Shown here: positions 6,666 through 12,327 of the stretch, one piece after another
How the letters are laid out: each line of letters begins with the position of its first letter
Position numbering within the stretch: the stretch's first letter is position 1
DNA from: an uncultured Clostridia bacterium
Lineage (GTDB): Bacteria > Bacillota > Clostridia > Christensenellales > Aristaeellaceae
Length of the DNA stretch: 12,327 nucleotides
Assembly (NCBI GenBank): GCA_934631055.1
Contig: CAKTXP010000055.1
Location: 1 to 12,327 of the forward strand
Direction of reading: 5' to 3'
Translations under genes and position numbers: made by a program
The notes under the pieces: generated by a model
Told to the model about the DNA's origin: nothing
The model's database searches: none
Seen by the model: only the letters and a program-made list of their open reading frames with translations

Positions 6666-7679
6666 ATGAATATTCTTTTAACTGGCGGCGCGGGGTTTAT
6701 CGGTTCGCATACCGCGGTAGAGCTGCTGAATGCCGGACATCATGTGATCGTGGTGGACAACCTCTACAACAGCAGCGAAAAGGTCGTAGAGCGCGTGGAA
6801 GAGCTGACCGGCAAAAAGGTCAAGTTCTATAACGCGGATGCGTGCGACCGCGACGCGATGGACAAGATCTTTGCGGAAAACGAAGTGGATGCGGTTATCC
6901 ATTTTGCCGCGTACAAGGCGGTCGGCGAGTCGGTTTCCAAGCCGCTGGAATACTACCGCAATAATTTGGACTGCACGCTTACCGTCTGCGAAACGATGAA
7001 AAAGCATGGCGTAACGCGGTTCATCTTCAGCTCGTCCGCGACGGTCTACGGTATTCCGGATCATATGCCGCTGGATGAGACCATGCCGACCAGCTGCACC
7101 AATCCCTATGGCTGGACGAAGTACATGATCGAGCAGATTCTCAAGGATGTTGCGCATGCCAATCCGGATTGGTCGGTCGTGCTGCTGCGCTATTTCAACC
7201 CGATCGGCGCGCACGAGAGCGGTCGCATCGGCGAGATGCCCAACGGCATCCCGAACAACCTGCTGCCGTATGTTTCTCAGGTTGCGGCGGGCAAGCTGGC
7301 GTATCTGCATGTATTTGGCGACGATTATCCGACACCGGATGGAACGGGCGTCCGCGATTATATTCATGTGGTCGATCTGGCGCGCGGTCATGTCGCGGCG
7401 GCGGACTTTGCCATGAAGCATACCGGCACGGAGATTATCAATCTGGGAACCGGTCATGGATACAGCGTGCTGGATATCGTCAAGGCGTTTGAAAAGGTCA
7501 ATGGCGTCAAAGTGCCGTATAAGATCGAAGCGCGTCGTCCGGGCGATATCGCGGAATGCTGGGCGGATCCGACGAAGGCGAAAGAGCTTCTGGGCTGGAC
7601 GGCGACAAAGAATCTGGAAGATATGTGCCGCGACGCATGGCGCTGGCAGACGCAGAACCCCAACGGCTACGCGGATTGA
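6666..7679 (+). CDS. galE: UDP-glucose 4-epimerase, probably also active on UDP-GlcNAc
   Basis: This cytosolic NAD-dependent short-chain dehydrogenase interconverts UDP-glucose and UDP-galactose (Leloir pathway and surface-glycan precursors). The 337-aa length is standard. The NAD-binding GGAGFIGSH is at residues 7-15. The catalytic triad is Ser124 in FSSSATVYG, with Tyr148 and Lys152 in NPYGWTK. The C-terminal RRPGDIAECWADP carries Cys298 where E. coli GalE has the bulky Tyr299; the human enzyme, which also accepts UDP-GlcNAc, has Cys there, so a dual substrate range is predicted. The ribosome binding site AGAGGGAGG ends 11 nt before the ATG, a little long. The gene has its own promoter and a strong shared hairpin after it, and no other gal genes are adjacent. 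Confidence 0.97.
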   Translation: MNILLTGGAGFIGSHTAVELLNAGHHVIVVDNLYNSSEKVVERVEELTGKKVKFYNADACDRDAMDKIFAENEVDAVIHFAAYKAVGESVSKPLEYYRNNLDCTLTVCETMKKHGVTRFIFSSSATVYGIPDHMPLDETMPTSCTNPYGWTKYMIEQILKDVAHANPDWSVVLLRYFNPIGAHESGRIGEMPNGIPNNLLPYVSQVAAGKLAYLHVFGDDYPTPDGTGVRDYIHVVDLARGHVAAADFAMKHTGTEIINLGTGHGYSVLDIVKAFEKVNGVKVPYKIEARRPGDIAECWADPTKAKELLGWTATKNLEDMCRDAWRWQTQNPNGYAD

Positions 7680-7735
7680 TCAATTCAAGCGATTTATCAA
7701 AACCGACGAGAAAGCGTTATTTGGGAGCTGAATCT

Positions 7736-7754
7736 CCGGCTTGAATAAAGCCGG
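7736..7754 (+). other. Small hairpin after galE
   Basis: CCGGCTT (7736-7742) and AAGCCGG (7748-7754) form a perfect 7-bp stem with a 5-nt loop, but no T tract follows. It may be part of a 3' structure protecting the galE transcript. Weak evidence for function. Confidence 0.3.
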
Positions 7755-7770
7755 CTCAAGTCCATATAAG

Positions 7771-7815
7771 AATGCGCCCCTGATTTCCTATTAAAAAGGA
7801 AGTCAGGGGCGCATT
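7771..7815. terminator. Bidirectional hairpin between convergent galE and udk
   Basis: An 18-bp stem (7771-7788 with 7798-7815, one G-T wobble) with a 9-nt A-rich loop lies between the convergent 3' ends of galE (plus) and the uridine kinase gene (minus). The stem is GC-rich, but both flanks have only short, mixed T-rich tracts, so termination may be helped by other factors. It begins 92 nt after galE and ends 7 nt before the udk stop codon. Confidence 0.75.
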
Positions 7816-7822
7816 TGATTGG

Positions 7823-8464
7823 TCAGCCTTTTTTTCTGCGATTCAGACCGCGATACAGATGAAGGTCATTGTTGATATATCCGGCGAGGATCTCCGTAAT
7901 CTTTGCGTCCTTTCCGCCGCCGGCGACGATGACGTCGGCATACTGTTCGTAATTGCGGATGTATTGGTCAAACATGGGCTTGACAGTCGTGATGTACTGG
8001 GAGGAGATGTTGTCGATCTGACGACCGCGTTCATTGATATCGCGCTGGATGCGGCGAAGCAGACAGATATCCGATTCGACGTGCATATAGAGCTTAAGAT
8101 CCATCATCGCGCGGAGACGCGGATCATAGAACGCATGGATGCCTTCCACGATGATGACGTCGTGCGGCTCAAGGTATTCGCCAGTCACATCTGCGCGGCA
8201 GTGGTGCGAATAATCATAGCGCTTTTTGGAGACGCGCTGACCTTCCAGCAGACTCTGTACATCCGATAGCAGCAGGTCGTGATCGAAGATAGAAGGCTCG
8301 TCATAATTGAGCAGACAGCGCTCTTCAAAGCTCAGATCCGGATGGTCCTTGTAATAAGCGTCCTGATTGATGATGAGGATGCTCTTGTTGACCATGGTTG
8401 CGAGTTCTTCCGCCAGAGTGGATTTTCCGCTGCCGCTTGCGCCGCAGATACCAATAAACAACAT
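7823..8464 (-). CDS. udk: Uridine kinase (uridine/cytidine salvage)
   Basis: This cytosolic P-loop kinase phosphorylates uridine and cytidine to UMP and CMP in pyrimidine salvage. At 213 aa it matches the typical Udk length. Walker A is GASGSGKST (residues 8-16). NQDAYYKDHPDLSFEER is the nucleoside-binding region, followed by NYDEPSIFD. The YDYSHHCR and VEGIHAFYDPRLR segments are family signatures, and RRIQRDINERGR is the lid. The C-terminal basic tail (RGLNRRKKG) is normal. ATG at 8464 is preceded by AGGAGT at a 10-nt spacing on the minus strand. It starts 27 nt after the stop of the ABC-F gene and has no visible promoter of its own, so the two are probably one transcript. The shared hairpin ends it. 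Confidence 0.95.
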   Translation of the reverse strand: MLFIGICGASGSGKSTLAEELATMVNKSILIINQDAYYKDHPDLSFEERCLLNYDEPSIFDHDLLLSDVQSLLEGQRVSKKRYDYSHHCRADVTGEYLEPHDVIIVEGIHAFYDPRLRAMMDLKLYMHVESDICLLRRIQRDINERGRQIDNISSQYITTVKPMFDQYIRNYEQYADVIVAGGGKDAKITEILAGYINNDLHLYRGLNRRKKG

Positions 8465-8491
8465 GTGCTTGTGTACTCCTTTTGTTTAGCG

Positions 8492-10408
8492 TTAAGCTTC
8501 TTCCTGAAGCGCCGCTTCCGCGGCTTCCCATTGTTCATACAGCGTCTGCAAGGTCTGCTGTGCCAACTGATAGGCGCGCTGAACGTCGGCGGCGCGCTGG
8601 GGATCGCTGTAAAGGGCAGGATCCGCCATCTGTGCTTCCAGCTCGGCAATCTCGGCTTCCTTTGTGCCGACAGCTTTTTCGGCTTCCTGCGCGCGGGTCT
8701 TGAGCTGGCGCAGCGCCTGACGGTTCATCTTATCACGGCGCTTTTCCTTATCCAGCTCGGTCTTGGTCTTTCCGCTTTCCGCTTCGACGGGAACGGGGCG
8801 GTTCTTGCGCTCGATATAATCGTCGTAATTGCCGATATATTCCGTTACGCCGTCCGGGCGCATTTCGATGATGCGGTTGGCGACCCGATTGATAAAATAG
8901 CGGTCATGAGAGACTGTGATGATCGTTCCGCTGAAATCGGACAGGGCATCCTCCAGCACCTCGCGGGAATCCATATCCAGATGGTTCGTCGGCTCGTCCA
9001 GCAGCAGGAGATTGTCCTTGCGGAGCATGAGCGCGGTCAGCGCAACGCGGCCTTTTTCGCCGCCGGAAAGCGTTTTGATAGGCTTAAAGACTTCGTCGCC
9101 TGTGAAAAGGAACATGCCCAAAGCGCCGCGGACATTGGATTGCTCCATCTGCGGAAAACGATCCCAGACTTCATCCAGGACGGATTTATCGGGATGCAGG
9201 GCGCTTTGATGCTGGTCGTAATAGCCGATATCGACATTGGCGCCGTAACGGATGAAGCCGGTATCCGGTTTTTCTTCGCCGACGATGAGCTTGATGAGCG
9301 TGGATTTACCGACGCCGTTCGGCCCGATGAGCGCAATGCGGTCGCCCGCGCGAACATGGATGCTCAGATCGCGGAACAGATGCTTTTCGCCGAACGATTT
9401 GCTCAGCTCGCTGAGCTGTAAAACGTCTTCGCCGGTGCGGCGTCGTGCTTCAAAAGAGAAGCGGATGGCGCGTTCATCAACCGGCTTTTCCAGCTTCTCC
9501 ATGCGGTCGAGCGCCTTTTCGCGGCTCTCGGCGGCTTTAATGGATTTTTCGCGGTTGAACATGCGGTAGCGGGCAATGATGGCTTCCTGCCGCTCAATCT
9601 CTTTCTGCTGAAGCTCATAAGCGCGCATGCGCGATTCAAAACGCTCCTGACGCTGCGCGGTATAGCGGGTATAGTTTCCGTTATACTGCTCGGAAGAACC
9701 CATCAGGATCTCGACGATGCCTGTGCAGACATGATCGAGGAAATAGCGGTCATGAGAGATGACCAGTACGCTGCCCTTATAAGCGGCAAGATAGTTTTCG
9801 AGCCATTGCAGCGTTTCCATATCCAGATGGTTCGTGGGCTCGTCCAGCAGCAGCAGATCCGGCTTTTGCAGCAGAAGGCGGGCAAGGCAGAGACGCGTCT
9901 GCTCGCCGCCGCTGAGCGAATCTACACATTGATCGTACTGCGCGGGCTTGAACCCCAGACCGTTGAGGACGCCGGAGACCATGCTTTTCCACGCATAACC
10001 GTCGGCTTCTTCAAAGCGGCGCATCAGGCGGTCGTAGTCGGCGGAAAGATGCGCAAAACGCTGTTCGTCCGTGTGTGCGTGCGCCATTTCATTTTCCAGC
10101 TCGCGCAGACGTTTTTCCATGGCGAAAACAGGCTCATAGACCTTTTGAAGCTCATTCCAGACGCTTTCACCGCTGGTCACCATGTTCTGCTGGGCGAGAT
10201 AGCCGACGCGTGTTCCGCGGACGAGCGCGATCTCGCCGCTGTCCTGTGAATCCAGTCCGGCGATGATGCGCATCAGGGTCGATTTTCCGCAGCCATTGAC
10301 GCCGACCAGACCGATGCGTTCGCCCTGCTGTACGGTTAAAGAAACGTCGCGCAAAACGGCGTTTACACCAAAGGATTTCGCGACGTTTTGAACGGAAAGA
10401 ATGATCAT
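8492..10408 (-). CDS. ABC-F family ATPase (YdiF/Uup-like, ribosome-associated)
   Basis: ABC-F proteins are soluble double-ATPase proteins that bind the ribosomal E site and ease stalled translation; some members protect against antibiotics. This 638-aa protein has domain 1 with Walker A GVNGCGKST (36-44), signature LSGGEQTR (165-172) and Walker B LLLLDEPTNHLD (Asp189-Glu190). A charged linker of roughly 70-80 residues follows. Domain 2 has Walker A GPNGVGKST (362-370), signature LSGGEKGR (447-454) and Walker B (Asp471-Glu472). A Lys/Glu-rich coiled-coil C-terminal domain (about 545-638) fits the YdiF/Uup type rather than EttA. There are no membrane segments. Start 10408 is chosen because AGGAG (10418-10422) is 9 nt upstream and MIILSVQNV is the usual opening; a further 32 upstream codons cross the promoter. 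A resistance role cannot be judged without phylogeny. Confidence 0.93.
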   Translation of the reverse strand: MIILSVQNVAKSFGVNAVLRDVSLTVQQGERIGLVGVNGCGKSTLMRIIAGLDSQDSGEIALVRGTRVGYLAQQNMVTSGESVWNELQKVYEPVFAMEKRLRELENEMAHAHTDEQRFAHLSADYDRLMRRFEEADGYAWKSMVSGVLNGLGFKPAQYDQCVDSLSGGEQTRLCLARLLLQKPDLLLLDEPTNHLDMETLQWLENYLAAYKGSVLVISHDRYFLDHVCTGIVEILMGSSEQYNGNYTRYTAQRQERFESRMRAYELQQKEIERQEAIIARYRMFNREKSIKAAESREKALDRMEKLEKPVDERAIRFSFEARRRTGEDVLQLSELSKSFGEKHLFRDLSIHVRAGDRIALIGPNGVGKSTLIKLIVGEEKPDTGFIRYGANVDIGYYDQHQSALHPDKSVLDEVWDRFPQMEQSNVRGALGMFLFTGDEVFKPIKTLSGGEKGRVALTALMLRKDNLLLLDEPTNHLDMDSREVLEDALSDFSGTIITVSHDRYFINRVANRIIEMRPDGVTEYIGNYDDYIERKNRPVPVEAESGKTKTELDKEKRRDKMNRQALRQLKTRAQEAEKAVGTKEAEIAELEAQMADPALYSDPQRAADVQRAYQLAQQTLQTLYEQWEAAEAALQEEA

Positions 10409-10480
10409 ATTGAGAAACTCCTGTATACTGACGATAGAAAACCCGAATACGCCGGTTGCGTAAAAACTACATACTAGTTT

Positions 10481-10509
10481 ATTATACGACAGTCGGCGCG
10501 GCAAGGCAA
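10481..10509 (-). promoter_or_regulatory. Promoter of the ABC-F / udk operon
   Basis: On the minus strand TTGCCT (10504-10509) is followed 17 nt later by a perfect TATAAT (10481-10486), about 72 nt before the chosen ATG. It supports the start at 10408, because a longer reading frame from 10504 would begin within the promoter. The leader (10409-10480) shows no clear attenuator or leader peptide. Confidence 0.7.
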
Positions 10510-10547
10510 GGCGATTTTGTATCAGGACGGCATAAAATGAAAAAAGG

Positions 10548-10576
10548 TTGATTGTAAAATGAAGTTGAACTAAAAA
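10548..10576 (+). promoter_or_regulatory. Possible weak promoter before the IS30 remnant
   Basis: TTGATT (10548-10553) and TAAAAA (10571-10576) are 17 nt apart and overlap the presumed IS end, a common arrangement in insertion sequences. In an A/T-rich stretch this could be fortuitous. Confidence 0.3.
10551..10571. repeat. Possible left terminal inverted repeat of the IS30-like remnant
   Basis: The A/T-rich segment around GTAAAATGAAGTTGAACT lies about 75-95 nt before the transposase start, the position expected for the left end of an IS30-family element. No matching right end was found in the window, so this rests on position and general resemblance only. Confidence 0.25.
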
Positions 10577-10644
10577 AGACCCATAGCAGAGCCAAATGTG
10601 GTAGAGTAATTTTGCCCAAAGAACTCACACAGGAGGACACCGCT

Positions 10645-10905
10645 ATGAACCAAGTACAGGATATCACAAAACACGTTAGAGGTAAACACCTGAATTTCGC
10701 CCAGAGAGCAATTATCCAGGTCAGGCTTCAGGACGGGTGGTCGCCCTATCGGATTGCCAAAGAGCTTGGTTGCTGTTCAAACACGATTCGCAACGAAATA
10801 AAGCGGGGCACACCCGGCTTATATTGGGGAAATACATCAAAATATGATGCAGTTCACGCACATGCTATCTACAAAGGACATCGAATGAACGTAACCGCTC
10901 AATAA
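10645..10905 (+). pseudogene. IS30-family transposase, N-terminal remnant (HTH only)
   Basis: An 86-aa reading frame that begins like an IS30 transposase: KGKHL-type opening (here HVRGKHLNFAQRAIIQVRL), then a helix-turn-helix (GWSPYRIAKELGCCSNTIRNEIKRG, about residues 31-55) that in the family binds the terminal repeats. The frame then runs about 25 residues and stops at 10903; the DDE catalytic domain, over 200 residues in intact elements, is missing. The following DNA does not resume it in any frame I read. The ribosome binding site AGGAGG (10631-10636) with 8-nt spacing is intact, so a small DNA-binding protein could still be made. It is most simply a truncated insertion sequence. The ATG at 10645 fits the family start better than in-frame codons further up. 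Confidence 0.75.
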
Positions 10906-10972
10906 TCCCGTGTCCTGACAACGTCCTCTAAACATGCGATACTTATCCATAGATGAAGCAGGAAGGGTGCGA

Positions 10973-11234
10973 ATGAAGAATCAGAAAGAGGAGTTCTTTG
11001 AGTTAATTTATGCTCAATATGCAAAAAAAGTTGGAGCGCATCTGTCTACGTTATGTGAATTATCAGCCCGAATATCGAGAAATTGCTGCAAACAGCGTTC
11101 AAAAGACCTTCCTCAAGGCACTCGAGGAATATGGCAAACTGAAAGATGCCTCTTACATCGAGCCGTGGTTGTATCAAACTTGTATGCACCGTTTTACAAC
11201 TGCACTCAAAACATACAGACGGCGAATGAAGGAA
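10973..11234 (+). pseudogene. Sigma-70-like (ECF-type) factor, frameshifted N-terminal fragment
   Basis: Starts at ATG 10973 behind AGGAAGGG (10960-10967). The reading EEFFELIYAQYAKKV matches the start of sigma-70 region 2. It then breaks near 11030-11034, in or just after a run of seven A, and continues in the next frame as ERICLRYVNYQPEYREIA, VQKTFLKALEEYGKL and IEPWLYQTCMHRF, then TYRRRMK. One extra base explains the shift. The order (FxxLYxxYxxxV, then QxxFLKA, then WLY and a basic tail) is that of sigma region 2, the part that binds the -10 box and core polymerase. Region 4 is absent: after about 11234 the same frame runs directly into MobV relaxase sequence. Such small sigma factors are common on Firmicute integrative elements. 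Assignment rests on motif pattern only. Confidence 0.6.
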
Positions 11235-11863
11235 ACCTTTGTGTCCGCCGTCGTGCATCTCGACGAGAAAACCCTGCACATGCACGTCACGTTCGTTCCT
11301 CTGACGGAAGATAACCGTTTGAGTGCCAAAGAGATTATTGGCAACAAGGCTAAACTGAGCCAGTGGCAGAGCGATTATTGGGAACACATGGTCAGTAAGT
11401 ACTCTGATCTTGAACGCGGAGAAAGTGCCGATAAGACCGACCGCAAGCATGTTCCACCGCGTGTTCTCAAAGAAATGACCCATCTTGCCAAGCAAAGCAG
11501 GAAAATCGAACCGGTTATGGATGATGCGAATGTGTTCAATGCGAAGGGCAAGTTGCAGGAAGTTGAAGCCCTGCTGGAACGGTTTATCCCCAGCGTGGAG
11601 CGGAGCAGACCCAGCTCGACCAATACAAAGTCGCCTTTACGGACACAACCACCGAAAACGCTTCCTTGAAGAAGGAAATTACGGAACTTCAAAGCAAGCT
11701 GGATACCGCTAAACGCGGAAGCGTCCAGAAAAAGCTCGATGAAGCGCAGCTCTTGAACGATTATCAGGAACTTCGCAAAATTGTAGAGCGGATTCCGCCT
11801 GAAATTCTTGAACGCGCCAAACGTCAGGAATGCAGCGCCGCCGCGTCGAGGTTTGCGCGATGA
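11235..11863 (+). pseudogene. MobV (Pre/Mob) relaxase remnant, 5' truncated and frameshifted
   Basis: MobV relaxases nick plasmid or integrative-element DNA at oriT and start conjugal mobilisation. This stretch holds the middle and end of one. FVSAVVHLDEKTLHMH (11238-11285) is the third relaxase motif, normally HxDExTPHMH; here Pro is replaced by Leu (codon 11274-11276). VPLTEDNRLSAKEIIGN, LSQWQSDYWEHM and YSDLERGESA...RKHVPPR are also typical. Near 11598-11603 the frame shifts (one base lost or two gained) and the coiled-coil tail goes on as EQTQLDQYKVAF, then ENASLKKEITELQSKL to IPPEILERAKRQ, stopping at 11863. The N-terminal catalytic part, with motifs I and II, is missing and replaced by the sigma fragment. 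The protein cannot be an active relaxase. Confidence 0.8.
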
Positions 11864-11876
11864 GGACGGTGAGCGG

Positions 11877-12068
11877 ATGGCACGGAAAAAGAAAATCATC
11901 AACAACACGCCTTATCCGCAGCACGCCATCGATGCGGTTGCGCGTTGTCTTTGGCCGGATATCGTGGCTTTTTTTGAAAGCGAAGAAGGACAAAAGGAGT
12001 TTGAAACATGGAAACGTCAGCAGGACAAGGAACGCGTGGAACAGGAAAATCAGTTAAAGACCGCATAA
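11877..12068 (+). CDS. Small hypothetical protein (63 aa) at the end of the mobile remnant
   Basis: I do not recognise a named family. The frame opens with a basic stretch (MARKKKIINNTPYPQ), then a mixed helical segment AIDAVARCLWPDIVAFFES, then a strongly charged Glu/Lys/Gln tail (residues 39-60), probably one long helix. No signal peptide or membrane segment is seen. It starts 13 nt after the MobV remnant stops, and a GGTGAG only 2 nt before the ATG makes a poor ribosome binding site, so coupling to mob translation is likely. A strong terminator follows by 2 nt. The frame is intact while both upstream genes are broken. Position suggests a mobilisation-element accessory protein, by inference only. 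An in-frame ATG at 11808 exists but would overlap the mob tail. Confidence 0.6.
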   Translation: MARKKKIINNTPYPQHAIDAVARCLWPDIVAFFESEEGQKEFETWKRQQDKERVEQENQLKTA

Positions 12069-12070
12069 GA

Positions 12071-12114
12071 AAAATTCCGTCAGAGTCAGGTATAAGACTC
12101 TGGCGGAATTTTTT
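12071..12114 (+). terminator. Intrinsic terminator after the mobile remnant
   Basis: A stem of 15-17 bp (12071-12087 with 12096-12112, one G-T wobble) encloses the 8-nt loop AGGTATAA and ends in a run of six T (12109-12114). The 5' arm starts with a run of A, so it could also work on the minus strand. Confidence 0.88.
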
Positions 12115-12124
12115 CGTTATGGCA

Positions 12125-12183
12125 GATTATTTCATTCGGCGCTTGGAAGAAGCCCTTCTCCGTCTGCCGTTTTCAAAATAATC
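12125..12183. repeat. Interrupted inverted repeat between two terminators
   Basis: GATTATTT (12125-12132) and AAATAATC (12176-12183) are exact complements. Inside them CGGC (12137-12140) pairs with GCCG (12166-12169), and a GA-rich arm can pair imperfectly with CTTCTCC (12154-12160). Together they could fold as a long imperfect hairpin. There is no gene between 12069 and 12252, and its role is unknown. Confidence 0.35.
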
Positions 12184-12197
12184 GTAGTGGAAGGTAA

Positions 12198-12243
12198 TAA
12201 AAAATCCGAACCCATTTCCAATTTGGAAAGTCTGGTCCGGATT
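12198..12243 (-). terminator. Terminator of tRNA-Leu (minus strand)
   Basis: AATCCGAACC (12203-12212) pairs with GGTCCGGATT (12234-12243) with one wobble, and an inner stem TTTCCAA/TTGGAAA closes the loop. Read on the minus strand, the hairpin ends in a run of T (complement of 12199-12204). It starts 9 nt past the tRNA 3' end. Confidence 0.85.
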
Positions 12244-12252
12244 ATACTGATT

Positions 12253-12327
12253 TGGTGCGGGAAACAGGACTTGAACCTGCATGAAATTGCTTTCACTAGA
12301 ACCTGAATCTAGCGCGTCTGCCAATTC
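12253..12327 (-). tRNA. tRNA-Leu (anticodon CAG), 5' end outside the window
   Basis: Read on the minus strand, the sequence gives a D-loop region with GGCAGACGCG, an anticodon stem CTAGA/TCTAG enclosing TTCAGGT (anticodon CAG, leucine, codon CUG), a long variable arm typical of class II tRNAs, a T arm GCAGGTTCAAGTCCTGT, the acceptor 3' strand TTCCCGC, discriminator A, and an encoded CCA (12253-12255). About ten 5' bases lie beyond the window edge. The CAG anticodon suits the frequent CTG codons in this genome. Confidence 0.95.

Noticed and set aside
8279..9421. 380-aa plus-strand open frame opposite udk and the ABC-F gene
   Set aside because: It lies antisense to two clear genes, crosses their junction, and has no ribosome binding site or recognisable motif. 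Shadow of codon bias.
10409..10504. Longer start for the ABC-F gene
   Set aside because: The extra 32 codons overlap the promoter, are unlike the family N-terminus, and the ATG at 10408 has a good AGGAG.
11485..11712. 75-aa plus-strand open frame within the MobV region
   Set aside because: Its translation has no relaxase features; the neighbouring frames carry the clear MobV sequence.
12127..12324. 65-aa minus-strand open frame ending the window
   Set aside because: Its start reads through the tRNA-Leu gene and its terminator; the tRNA explains the sequence.
1..12327. CRISPR array, toxin-antitoxin pair or known defence system
   Set aside because: No regularly spaced repeats and no recognisable cas, toxin, antitoxin or defence-protein motifs were seen.

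Overview
The window looks like a chromosomal segment from a moderately high-GC Firmicute, most likely a Clostridia-class gut or rumen bacterium. This is inferred from several signs: strong AGGAGG-type ribosome binding sites, near-consensus sigma-A promoters, a long-form HflX with the extra N-terminal domain seen in Clostridia, VanY-type M15 peptidases, and Firmicute-style mobile remnants (IS30, MobV). The exact taxon cannot be fixed from sequence alone.

Layout. (1) 1-1465: the terminator of an unseen upstream gene, then glyA as a single-gene unit with its own promoter and terminator. (2) 1518-6584: one promoter appears to drive five tightly packed genes: a cysteine desulfurase, an hflX-type GTPase carrying an N-terminal JAMM-like domain, two tandem M15/VanY-type D,D-carboxypeptidases and a cyclase/kynurenine-formamidase-family hydrolase. 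Gaps are 12 nt, 18 nt, a 20-nt overlap and 1 nt. (3) 6589-7815: galE with its own promoter, ending in a strong hairpin shared with the convergent minus-strand unit. (4) 10509-7823 on the minus strand: an ABC-F ATPase followed by uridine kinase, from one promoter. (5) 10550-12068: a decayed mobile region. It holds an IS30 transposase N-terminus, a frameshifted sigma-70-like gene fused in frame to a frameshifted MobV relaxase remnant, and a small intact 63-aa ORF ending in a strong terminator. (6) 12198-12327: a minus-strand tRNA-Leu (CAG), cut by the window edge, with its own terminator.

The core genes are housekeeping: one-carbon metabolism, sulfur transfer, ribosome rescue/splitting, wall trimming, nucleotide-sugar and pyrimidine salvage. 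Region 5 is accessory debris next to a tRNA gene. The points most worth a second look are the complete JAMM metal motif in HflX, the sigma/MobV chimera, the GalE gatekeeper cysteine and the tandem M15 pair within the hflX operon. I found no convincing undescribed defence or mobile system.
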